Shown here in pieces: positions 55,626-63,133 of a DNA stretch of 64,000 nucleotides (its first letter is position 1; every line of letters begins with the position of its first letter). The stretch is from NCBI GenBank assembly GCA_964573855.1, contig CAZNKO010000001.1:1-64000 (forward strand), read 5' to 3'. The DNA comes from CAZNKO01 sp964573855 (GTDB taxonomy: Bacteria > Patescibacteriota > Patescibacteriia > UBA9934 > GWF2-40-263). Made by a program: the position numbers and the translations under genes. Below the pieces are notes generated by a model. That model saw nothing but the letters and a program-made list of their open reading frames with translations, had not been told where the DNA came from and searched no databases.

Positions 55626-56903
55626 TTACTTTAATAAATCGTCAAGTTCGCAGGACAGCAATGCCGATTTATTAAGAACAATTTGTTCTTTCTGGTTTAG
55701 ATTGTCAGCGGTCATTCTAATAACCTTTGTCATGATGGCGTCGCCAAGCATAATTTTGTTGGTTTTTTTGAAATATTTTTCCGTCTTCTGATAAAAGAGG
55801 GTCGCGTACTGCTTTTGTTTCATTACTTTGCCTCCCGTTTTTTCTCGTGCTTCAACGGTCATAAGCTGGACGACATGCTCATCAATTGGGATGTTCAATT
55901 CACCTTCCCGAAAATCTATCCAGTAGTTACTCAATAGGTAACTTATACTAATTTCAGGTCCCTCCTCGGTTGCATAAGTATAGACAAATGAAAGAATATC
56001 CGTACGAGAATCCTTAGGAAGATATACTGCGAGAGGTGTCGTTACGGTACGAATTTTGTAATCATCAAGAAGTCGCAGATAGCTTTCTCGCCAGTTTTTG
56101 AGCCAGTTTCCAATAAAGGTTTTGTTCACAAACAGAGGATCAAGATCCTGCTCAAGATTTTTATCGCTTACTTTATTCATCTGAAGAGTAAGCTTATCAA
56201 AAAGCGCGCGAGGATCTTTTACATCAATGCCTTTGGCAATAAGATAATCAAAGTCCGGCACCGTCTTTTTGTTCATGTACCAGAGTAAATCATAAATATC
56301 GCGGCCTTTTTCTTCATAGAGAGCTTCTCCAACTCCACGAGTCCCTCGCAAAAAAATCGCGGCGATTTTACTTGCCATGAGAGCGGACATGTTATAGGTC
56401 ACGATGACAAAAGAAAGCTGATCCTGATTGATCGGCCTGCGTTCATGCACGGTCTTTGGAGCGACAAAATGGTTAAGATCAATCTTTATGTGCACCTGCT
56501 TTGAAGGGTGCCCGAAACTTAACTCATCACCAACATGAAATTTCAGAAGCAGTCCTCTGCCTATGTTAATTTTTACTGTAAGAAAATCAGATTTAGTACC
56601 ATGCGTATTTGCAAAATGACCCTCAATTTCTGTTTTCAGTCCTTCCAAAAATTTCTCTGTTACGGCGTGCGCTACTTCAAAATCCAAATCAACCGACATG
56701 CGGTCAAGCCCATAAATTATCCGAAGAGCCGAACCCCCATACATCGTCCACTTGCTGTAGTCTGGGTGGTGGTAAATGAAATTAAGAACATAAAACTGTA
56801 AATCTTCCTTAAGAGCGTTGCGCCGCGTTTCCGCATCAAGCCCGCCGTGGGCGGCGAGATCATCCAGTTTTCTTTTTAAGAGGGTAAGGATCTGATCGCT
56901 CAT
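55626..56903 (-). CDS. abiEii: AbiEii/AbiGii-type nucleotidyltransferase toxin
   Basis: 425 aa. Nucleotidyltransferase motif GGSALRIIYGLDRMSVDLDF (G-S-x10-D-x-D), preceded by KWTMY, and a long helical C-terminus with a charged block (GRDIYDLLWYMNKKTVPDFD). In type IV toxin-antitoxin systems this enzyme modifies tRNA and arrests growth. Overlaps the end of abiEi by 44 bp, so translated together. AT-rich. Confidence 0.85.
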   Translation of the reverse strand: MSDQILTLLKRKLDDLAAHGGLDAETRRNALKEDLQFYVLNFIYHHPDYSKWTMYGGSALRIIYGLDRMSVDLDFEVAHAVTEKFLEGLKTEIEGHFANTHGTKSDFLTVKINIGRGLLLKFHVGDELSFGHPSKQVHIKIDLNHFVAPKTVHERRPINQDQLSFVIVTYNMSALMASKIAAIFLRGTRGVGEALYEEKGRDIYDLLWYMNKKTVPDFDYLIAKGIDVKDPRALFDKLTLQMNKVSDKNLEQDLDPLFVNKTFIGNWLKNWRESYLRLLDDYKIRTVTTPLAVYLPKDSRTDILSFVYTYATEEGPEISISYLLSNYWIDFREGELNIPIDEHVVQLMTVEAREKTGGKVMKQKQYATLFYQKTEKYFKKTNKIMLGDAIMTKVIRMTADNLNQKEQIVLNKSALLSCELDDLLK

Positions 56904-57516
56904 ACTTAGAGATGTTTTTTATCATTTCGTAAAATTTTTCCTGTTCTGCTTTGTCCATTTCTTCAATATCTATCCGTAACTCCTCAATCAACATTTTAAT
57001 ATCTCCCAGACTACGTCCACGAAACTGGTGGGTTTTGAAATAGAACAAATCAAACAAAGCTTTTGACGGGGAGGCGATAAAAAAAACAAATTTGCCCTTT
57101 GTTAATACATAGTCTGAAAACAACTCTTTTTTTATTGACTGATACGCGAAGTTACCCGCCTTTGTCTGATAATTTCTGGTAACTTTAGGTGTGAGCGAGG
57201 TAACGGTGTGTATCGCTTCAGTAGTGAGATTGTAATACTGAAGCGCGGCCCACGAACTTACATAGGAGGGCGTGCGGATAATGTTGGCGAGATAGAACAG
57301 ATAGGAAATGTCACCCTTGTTCTTGCTGAAAAAGTCTACAGATACATACAGAGCCCTTTTAAGAGACAAAATTTCTTTATACTTCAAGAAACGGCTGATG
57401 TAAGTATTAACTGTCGTATCCCTAAGTCCTAGCTGTGTACCAAGCTGGTATACAGTACTTTTGGTAAAGTAGGGCAATGATTTTAGCTGTTCTAAAAGGT
57501 TTTTTCTGCTTTTCAT
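56860..57516 (-). CDS. abiEi: AbiEi-type antitoxin/regulator
   Basis: 218 aa. N-terminal winged helix (LPYFTKSTVYQLGTQLGLRD, TTVNTYISRFLKYKEI) and a larger domain with IIRTPSYVSSWAALQYY, the conserved AbiEi core. Such proteins repress their own promoter by binding inverted repeats; one lies at 57549-57565. The predicted transcription start is only a few bases before the ATG, so the message may be nearly leaderless. Confidence 0.82.
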   Translation of the reverse strand: MKSRKNLLEQLKSLPYFTKSTVYQLGTQLGLRDTTVNTYISRFLKYKEILSLKRALYVSVDFFSKNKGDISYLFYLANIIRTPSYVSSWAALQYYNLTTEAIHTVTSLTPKVTRNYQTKAGNFAYQSIKKELFSDYVLTKGKFVFFIASPSKALFDLFYFKTHQFRGRSLGDIKMLIEELRIDIEEMDKAEQEKFYEMIKNISKYERSDPYPLKKKTG

Positions 57517-57528
57517 AACTATGACAGT

Positions 57529-57565
57529 AGTGTATCATGTCTGAAATATGGTATCAATAGTACCA
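57529..57565 (-). promoter_or_regulatory. abiE promoter with operator-like inverted repeat
   Basis: Minus strand TTGATA (57552-57557), 17-bp spacer, TACACT (57529-57534). The -35 lies inside TGGTACTATTGATACCA (57549-57565), an inverted repeat GGTA-N7-TACC, a plausible AbiEi site. Confidence 0.7.
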
Positions 57566-57989
57566 AAACAGACCTTCGAACCTTTGCGCGAGTGGGTTTT
57601 AGCCGCTGGCCAAACGCAAAAGCAGTCCCGCATTGGGAACTGCTTTTGGCGCCTCTCGCGAAGGTTGGGCGGCCCGCTCGAAACCTGTAATTCAGATGTC
57701 TTTCCGCCACGGTGACCGAGATCGTAGAGCTTGTCGGATCCACCATCTGGTTCCGCGGCAGTGACGCCGCCTTTGTGGTCCAGTCGCGCCATCGCGCGGG
57801 GCTTCCCCATAGGACCAACCTTGAAAATTGTGTTTCTGGGTCCCCGTCCAACCGACCGAGAGACACCATCACAATATCATGCGAGAGTGCGCAAGCAAGG
57901 CTGTTTGCCAACAAGTTTTCCACTCTCCATCCACACGTCTCCCCTTGACAAAACCTTCAATGTTTTTTGAATCCAATTTTTGTTCACCC
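57566..57989. other. Gene-free stretch with one strong hairpin
   Basis: About 420 bp between abiEi and ndk with no convincing gene. It holds the hairpin CAAAAGCAGTCCCGCATTGG.../CTGCTTTTGG (57619-57652), which can terminate on either strand. GC-rich, unlike the AbiE genes. Minus-strand frames through it (for example 57535-57810) run across this hairpin and the abiE promoter and look accidental. Confidence 0.45.
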
Positions 57990-58017
57990 CGCACCTTTGC
58001 AAAGGTGCGGGGTCTCT
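57990..58017. terminator. Hairpin terminator after ndk
   Basis: Perfect stem CCCCGCACCTTTG/CAAAGGTGCGGGG; TCTCTATTTTC follows on the plus strand. Near-identical arm to the hairpin at 42725. On the minus strand the T run is weak. Confidence 0.7.
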
Positions 58018-58032
58018 ATTTTCATCCGCTCG

Positions 58033-58500
58033 TCAAATCCCCTCCCCAAATACGTACCGGTCCGTAATTTTTTCGTACGCAAACAGCTCGTCTTTCCTGA
58101 AAAACCGCTTGAGTTCCTCTTTGGCTGTCTCCACGGAGTCGGATGCATGCACCAAATTCGACGGCATATTCATGGAGAGGTCCGCGCGGATCGTTCCCGC
58201 GTCCGCCTTCACGGGGTCGGTCGCGCCAATGAGCTTGCGGGCTTCGGCAACGGCGTCGAGCCCCTCCAAAACTACGGCCGCAACCGGCGTCTGCTTCATG
58301 AACGTCTTCAAGCTCGCGAAAAACGGTTTATCTTTATGGTGTCCGTAATGCTCATCAAGGAGCGCATCTGTTAGTTGGATGAATTTCAGCCCAATAATCT
58401 TCAAGCCTTTCCGTTCAAAGCGATGAATAATCTCGCCGAGCAGATCCCGCTGCATGGCGTCCGGCTTGATCAAAATGACGGTTCGTTGAATCTCTGCCAT
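58033..58500 (-). CDS. ndk: Nucleoside diphosphate kinase
   Basis: 155 aa. RTVILIKPDAMQRDLLGEII at the N-terminus, ATDPVKADAGTIRADLSM and the catalytic-His block SNLVHASDSVETAKEELKRF (NxxHASDS). A few residues longer than usual at the C-terminus. Its start codon abuts a solo hairpin-element arm (58502). Confidence 0.96.
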   Translation of the reverse strand: MAEIQRTVILIKPDAMQRDLLGEIIHRFERKGLKIIGLKFIQLTDALLDEHYGHHKDKPFFASLKTFMKQTPVAAVVLEGLDAVAEARKLIGATDPVKADAGTIRADLSMNMPSNLVHASDSVETAKEELKRFFRKDELFAYEKITDRYVFGEGI

Positions 58501-58501
58501 A

Positions 58502-58516
58502 CCCCGTTAGAAATTT
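58502..58516 (-). repeat. Solo arm of a hairpin element before ndk
   Basis: CCCCGTTAGAAATTT directly before the ndk ATG, preceded by ATA, but no matching right arm is found in the 53-bp spacer. Probably a decayed copy. Confidence 0.65.
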
Positions 58517-58553
58517 GAGAAAAATAGGTTGGAGGAAATCTACCACCTTTTCT

Positions 58554-59468
58554 TCAAAAAGGCAAGGGGTGGGCCGCGACGGTCGACTCCCCGCCGAAGG
58601 AAGTAAGCAAGATATCGCCGTCGAAATCGGTCCGGAAAATCCGCGCACCAGCCTTCTCAAGGCGGGAAAGCGCCTCCGGAGCCGGATGGCCGTAGGGGTT
58701 GCGCTCCCCGACAGAAACGACGGCGACCTCCGGACGGATCCGCGACAGAAATTCCGCATCACTCGAGGTGCGGCTGCCGTGATGACCGACCTTCAGAACA
58801 TCCACGTCGCCGAGCGCCGAGGCAAATCGGCGCTCCTCATCGCTGGTTGCATCTGCAGTCAAGGCCACGGTCGTTCCGCCGTAGTGAAGGAGAAAAACGA
58901 GAGAGAAACGGTTTGGTTCTTTCGGGACCGACCCGGGCAGTGCGGAAAGCGGCCAGACGGTTTCAAGCGAGACGTCGCCATACACAAGACGGGAGCCGGC
59001 CTTGATGAGCCTCCGGTCCGCAGCCTCGTCTCGGACGGCTGCCACCCAAGCCTCGGCCGCATCGGTGCGGCTTGTGATGCCTGTTTCGTAAATGGCGGCA
59101 ACATCATAGCGCGCGAGAACGTCCGGGAACCCTCCCACATGATCCGCGTCCGGATGGGTCAGCACGACCGCATCGAGGGTCCGGTCCCAGGGTGGCATCA
59201 CCGACCCCAGTTTCGCGAGCACGCGTCGATCGCGGCCGCTATCAATCAAAATTTGTTCTCCGGTCGGAGTTTCAATAAAAATCGCGTCCCCTTGGCCAAT
59301 ATCAAAAAACCAAACGCGGAGCGTGTCATCCGGGAGACGTGCCCAAGGCACGGACGCGAACAGCCACCCCATGCACGCGACAAAAATAGCCGCCGCGATG
59401 AACGCGCGGCGGAGGCGAGCGCGAGACACTAGGCGCGGTGACCGACCGCGGGACGTTTTGAGAGCCAT
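58554..59468 (-). CDS. ComEC metallo-beta-lactamase domain as a separate protein
   Basis: 304 aa from ATG 59468 (MALKTSRGRSPRL). One membrane segment (AAAIFVACMGWLFASVPWA), then a metallo-beta-lactamase domain: RVWFFDIGQGDAIFIETPTG, VLTHPDADHVGGFPDVL (HxDxDH), LTADATSDEE, VLKVGHHGSRTSSDAEFL. This is the C-terminal nuclease-like domain of ComEC, which degrades one strand of incoming DNA; here it is a stand-alone gene that overlaps the ComEC channel gene by 40 bp. Confidence 0.9.
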   Translation of the reverse strand: MALKTSRGRSPRLVSRARLRRAFIAAAIFVACMGWLFASVPWARLPDDTLRVWFFDIGQGDAIFIETPTGEQILIDSGRDRRVLAKLGSVMPPWDRTLDAVVLTHPDADHVGGFPDVLARYDVAAIYETGITSRTDAAEAWVAAVRDEAADRRLIKAGSRLVYGDVSLETVWPLSALPGSVPKEPNRFSLVFLLHYGGTTVALTADATSDEERRFASALGDVDVLKVGHHGSRTSSDAEFLSRIRPEVAVVSVGERNPYGHPAPEALSRLEKAGARIFRTDFDGDILLTSFGGESTVAAHPLPF

Positions 59469-60919
59469 AAGAAACCGGCAAGAATGACAAACGCGCTGAC
59501 GATAGCCAGGGCGTGAGCATGAGGGGCGGAAATACTTGCGATGGGGAGGGCAGAAAATATCCTCACGAACAAAAGCTGGAGAGAAACAGCAAACCAAACC
59601 GCCACGGCCGCGAAGAGAGCCAGTGTTTGGGAGAGGATGCTCAAAATCAAGACAAAAAACGCACCGCCCATCACATACGGAATCAAAGGAAGGACAAAAA
59701 GATTTACGAGCGGGGAAATAACGGAGAGGGCGCCGAAGTGCCAAAGGATCATCGGGGCGGTGAGAACGGTTGCGGCAAGACTTCCGACAAACGCCTCGCG
59801 GACGCCGAAGCGTTCAGGAAGGAACGCGAACCGCGGGGAGAGGCGCGGGGCGGCGTACAGCAGGGCCGCAGTCGCGGCAAAGGAGAGCTGGAACCCGACG
59901 TCATCGAAGAGCTGACGCGGATTCCAGAGGAGAAGAAGGACAGCGGCAAGGAGAAGAAGATTGGTCGCGGACGCCTCTCGCCGCACCCAGAGGCCGACGA
60001 GAAGCACGCCGGCCATGAGCGCGGCGCGGACCACGGAGGCCGTGGCGCCGGCCATGAGCGTATAGGCAACAAGAAGGAGAGCGGTCACGATGAGCGCGGG
60101 GCGGCGGCCGAGGCGCGTTTGAAGAAGGATGCGGAGGAGGACGAGGGTAATGAGGGAAACGTTGAACCCCGAGGCGGCGAGGATATGGGAGGTACCGGTC
60201 CGCGCGAAGTCGTCGCGGAGTTCAGGCGAGAGCGCAGAGGATCCGCCGAACAGGAGGCCGGAAAGAAAAGAAGCGTGCGGTTCGGGAAAGAGTTGACCCA
60301 GCCGATTCACGATGGCTGATTTGAAAATCAGAAGATGTCCGATCCACGTGATGGAGGTGGAGCGAACATCCATATACTCTGGTCGGTTGCAGATCGCAAA
60401 GATGCCGCGGCTTTCGAGATAGCGGTCGTAACGGAATGTCTCGACGGGTTCGGGGGCTTCGAGGCGGCAGACGAACAGGACCTCTGCTCCATCTGTGAGA
60501 CTGGTGTTTTGCGGCGCGCGGACAAGAAGCGCCCCCTCTCGCGGCTCTCCCGCGATGGTGAGGTGGTCCATTTCAAACTGCACGCCGAAAATCCGCGCGC
60601 TCACCTCTCCTCGGACCTGGCCCGTGACACGGACATCCTTTTCCATCATCTCTTGAAACGACGCGGAGATCGATGATGAGTCGCTCTGTTGAATCCGCAG
60701 CATGCCGGCAAGAAGCGCCACACAGAGAATCAGCATGAACCGTGTGGGTGATGGACGGGAAATGATCGCCGCGACGATCGCGATCAAGAATGGCCACACG
60801 ATTCCATCGCTCACAAACGAAAACAGAGGTCCGACGAGAACCCCTGCGCAAAATGCGAGCGCCGCGAACGTAAACGTGCGGGACGGGGAGCGTGAGATGC
60901 GATGGAACCAATGGATCAT
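59429..60919 (-). CDS. comEC: ComEC/Rec2 DNA-uptake channel domain
   Basis: 496 aa from ATG 60919 (MIHWFHRISRSPSRT). N-terminal OB-like domain between the first membrane helices (DVRVTGQVRGEVSARIFGVQ), then the Competence domain with SFLSGLLFGGSSALSPELRD, RTGTSHILAASGFNVSLITL and about eight further membrane spans. The usual fused metallo-beta-lactamase domain is encoded by the next overlapping gene. With dprA this points to natural DNA uptake. Confidence 0.92.
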   Translation of the reverse strand: MIHWFHRISRSPSRTFTFAALAFCAGVLVGPLFSFVSDGIVWPFLIAIVAAIISRPSPTRFMLILCVALLAGMLRIQQSDSSSISASFQEMMEKDVRVTGQVRGEVSARIFGVQFEMDHLTIAGEPREGALLVRAPQNTSLTDGAEVLFVCRLEAPEPVETFRYDRYLESRGIFAICNRPEYMDVRSTSITWIGHLLIFKSAIVNRLGQLFPEPHASFLSGLLFGGSSALSPELRDDFARTGTSHILAASGFNVSLITLVLLRILLQTRLGRRPALIVTALLLVAYTLMAGATASVVRAALMAGVLLVGLWVRREASATNLLLLAAVLLLLWNPRQLFDDVGFQLSFAATAALLYAAPRLSPRFAFLPERFGVREAFVGSLAATVLTAPMILWHFGALSVISPLVNLFVLPLIPYVMGGAFFVLILSILSQTLALFAAVAVWFAVSLQLLFVRIFSALPIASISAPHAHALAIVSAFVILAGFLWLSKRPAVGHRA

Positions 60920-61001
60920 AGAGGTCCCGTCCCCATCCTGTTCGTCGGAGACGGCGTCGTCCGGCTCCAGCGGCCGGCCGCGCCTTACCTCTCGCCCCGC
61001 C

Positions 61002-61072
61002 ACTCCCGCTTCGCGGGAGACCAAGCCCCGTTAGAGGCGACGCCTCTAACGGGGCAAGCTGGCGGGGCTCCG
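61002..61072. repeat. Nested palindrome carrying a minimal hairpin element
   Basis: CCCCGCCA-CTCCCGCTTCGCGGGAG-ACCAAG, then the 30-bp element, then AAGC-TGGCGGGG-CTCCGAGA. The same palindrome without the insertion is at 10631-10680. Confidence 0.85.
61026..61055 (-). repeat. Minimal 30-bp hairpin element (CCCCGTTAGAGGC arms)
   Basis: CCCCGTTAGAGGC, GAC, GCCTCTAACGGGG, plus C. Flanked by AAG on both sides. Empty-site comparison with 10661-10674 shows AAG was duplicated. Confidence 0.92.
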
Positions 61073-62425
61073 AGATACTCCTCCGAACAGGAATAGGAAC
61101 GGGAAGTACTGGCGAATCAACCCGACCCCGAAATACTGAAATCCGTTTTGTTCAAGATGAAGATCGGCGAGGAGGTTCCGGCCGTCAAAAATTCTGGGCT
61201 CCACCATGCGCTCGCGAACCGCGTCAAACGAGACGTCGCGAAACTCGGGCCAGTCCGTGAGCACCAACAGCGCGTCCGCGCCGCTCGTCGCATCCACCGC
61301 GGTCGGTGCAAATTCCACGTGTTCCGAAAGAACATGGCGTGCATTCTCCATGGCTTTTGGATCAAAGGCAACAATTTCCGCTCCACGTGCAAACGCCCGC
61401 TGGACAATGTCGATCGCCCCGGATCCGCGAATTTCATCCGTGCCGCCTTTGAACGCAAGCCCCCACACGGCGATTTTCCGGCCACGCAATCCGCCGAGCG
61501 CTTCTTCCACGCGAAGCAAAAATCTCTCGCGCTGACGATTGTTCACTTCAATCACGGCCGAGAGTAATTTAAAGTCGTAGCCGTTCAGCCCCGCCATCTG
61601 ATGCAGAGCAGAAACGTCTTTGGGGAAACAGTATCCGCCGTAACCAATCCCAGCCTGAAGAAAATGCGGCCCGATCCGTTTGTCCATGCCGATCGCGCGC
61701 GCGATGTCCCGAACATCCGCTCCGGTCTGCTCCGCGATGTTGGCAATCTCATTGATAAAAGAAACTTTCGTGGCGAGAAGAGCGTTCGCGGCATACTTCA
61801 TGAGCTCCGCACTCTCGATCGACATCTGAAGCCGCGGGGCCGCGACCCCGTCATGCAAACGATCAATGAGCGCGTACGCGGTTTCATCCTCGGTTCCGAT
61901 CACAATCCGGTCTGGATGGAAAAAATCCTGCAAAGCAAAACCCGGACGCAAAAATTCCGGAAGCGCCACGACCTGAATCAGGCTCGTCAGATCCTCGCGC
62001 CCGGCCTCGTGCATGCGCTCCCGTACGCGCGCGAGCACGCGACGATTCGTGCCGACCGGCACCGTGCTTTTCACGACCACCACTGCCTCGTGGTCGAGAT
62101 TTCGGCCGATCGCATCTGCCGCGAAAAAAATATGAGAGAGATCCGCCTCCCCCGTCGGCCTCGCCGGCGTCCCGACCGCAATCATCACGACCTCGGCCCC
62201 GCCCACCACAACCGAGAGGTCGGTCGTGAACATAATGCGCCCCGCCTCCTGCATTTCACGCAAAAGCTCCGGGAGCCCGGGCTCATAAAATGTCGCCTCC
62301 CCAACATCGAGCTTCGCAATCTTCGCGGCATCCGTGTCCACACATGCCACCCGATGCCCAAGTTTTGCGTACGCGAGACCGGTCGTGAGTCCGACGTAGC
62401 CCGCCCCGATCATGACAACATTCAT
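61046..62425 (-). CDS. UDP-glucose 6-dehydrogenase family
   Basis: Oxidises a UDP-sugar to its uronic acid for surface polysaccharide. 459 aa. Rossmann start NVVMIGAGYVGLTTGLAYAK, VVVKSTVPVGTNRRVLA, PEFLRPGFALQDFFHPDRIV, catalytic Cys in GIGYGGYCFPKDVSALHQMA, and the C-terminal domain AVWGLAFKGGTDEIRGSGAI. The last ~15 residues (FGGVSRSPASLPR) are translated repeat DNA; the protein probably once ended earlier. UDP-GlcNAc/ManNAc dehydrogenases are less similar in these blocks. Confidence 0.92.
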   Translation of the reverse strand: MNVVMIGAGYVGLTTGLAYAKLGHRVACVDTDAAKIAKLDVGEATFYEPGLPELLREMQEAGRIMFTTDLSVVVGGAEVVMIAVGTPARPTGEADLSHIFFAADAIGRNLDHEAVVVVKSTVPVGTNRRVLARVRERMHEAGREDLTSLIQVVALPEFLRPGFALQDFFHPDRIVIGTEDETAYALIDRLHDGVAAPRLQMSIESAELMKYAANALLATKVSFINEIANIAEQTGADVRDIARAIGMDKRIGPHFLQAGIGYGGYCFPKDVSALHQMAGLNGYDFKLLSAVIEVNNRQRERFLLRVEEALGGLRGRKIAVWGLAFKGGTDEIRGSGAIDIVQRAFARGAEIVAFDPKAMENARHVLSEHVEFAPTAVDATSGADALLVLTDWPEFRDVSFDAVRERMVEPRIFDGRNLLADLHLEQNGFQYFGVGLIRQYFPFLFLFGGVSRSPASLPR

Positions 62426-62450
62426 AGCGGAGAAACCTTAAAACGATTTC

Positions 62451-62535
62451 TCCCCCTTTTCAAGGGGAGGGGAGGAGGGGTTACCTCTCAAATAAATTAC
62501 CCCCTCTAGCTCCCCCTTAAAAAGGGGGAGAAGCA
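62451..62535. repeat. CTCCCCCTT palindrome between ugd-like and NUDIX genes
   Basis: TTCTCCCCCTTTTCAAGGGG ... CTCCCCCTTAAAAAGGGGGAG: two hairpins that also pair with each other. Same class as 46199-46266 and 63591-63640. Confidence 0.75.
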
Positions 62536-63096
62536 CTAAAATCCAAAAATTTTCCTGTGGAAATCCTCACGGCGCTTCGTATCGTATTTCGCCCGGATGC
62601 AATCGAGACGTGTGTCGGTTTCCAGCCGTTTCAATTTTCCGGAATCCACAAGATTGAGCAGCTCGTCGAACGTGACGAGGCGCAACCGAATGCGCTCTCC
62701 CGCATCAAGCTCCTGGGCAGCCGCCTCCTTGCAGTTTCGCGCGACAAATACGTGGATCGCCCATTCGATCTTCGCAGAAAGACGCGACACGCGCAGAACC
62801 TCCCATGTGTCAGACGAATATCCCGTCTCCTCAAGCATCTCTCTCTTCGCAGCCGCGAGGGGATCCTCCCCTTCCTCAATCCGCCCGCCCGATAAACACA
62901 AAAACGGCTCCGCATGATCCGGCTGTTCTTGTTCTTGGATGATGATCTTGTCGCCCACGGTCGCGATAACCTCTGCGGTGTGCGGCCGTTTCAGCCCTTC
63001 AAACGTTTTTGTAGAGCCGTCGTACATTTTCTGCTCCCACTGATAGACGTCAAAAATTTCCCCACGAAAAACACGCTTCGCATTGGGCGGAATCAT
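62536..63096 (-). CDS. NUDIX hydrolase, ADP-ribose-pyrophosphatase-like
   Basis: 186 aa. NUDIX box GGRIEEGEDPLAAAKREMLE with ETG following (G-x5-E-x7-RExxEE). N-terminal VFRGEIFDVYQWEQKMYDGS resembles ADP-ribose/ADP-sugar pyrophosphatases; GERIRLRLVTFDELLNLV follows. Exact substrate unknown. Confidence 0.88.
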   Translation of the reverse strand: MIPPNAKRVFRGEIFDVYQWEQKMYDGSTKTFEGLKRPHTAEVIATVGDKIIIQEQEQPDHAEPFLCLSGGRIEEGEDPLAAAKREMLEETGYSSDTWEVLRVSRLSAKIEWAIHVFVARNCKEAAAQELDAGERIRLRLVTFDELLNLVDSGKLKRLETDTRLDCIRAKYDTKRREDFHRKIFGF

Positions 63097-63102
63097 AAAT
63101 AA

Positions 63103-63130
63103 GTAGAAGGTAGAAAGTAGAAGGTAGAAC
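63103..63130. repeat. Word-repeat spacer (GTAGAAGGTAGAAA words)
   Basis: GTAGAAGGTAGAAAGTAGAA run between the NUDIX gene and leuS; complementary to the words at 4778-4821 and 51301-51333. Confidence 0.55.
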
Positions 63131-63133
63131 GGG

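Noticed and set aside
57535..57810. Minus-strand 91-codon frame
   Set aside because: Runs through a terminator-like hairpin and into the abiE promoter, lacks a ribosome binding site.
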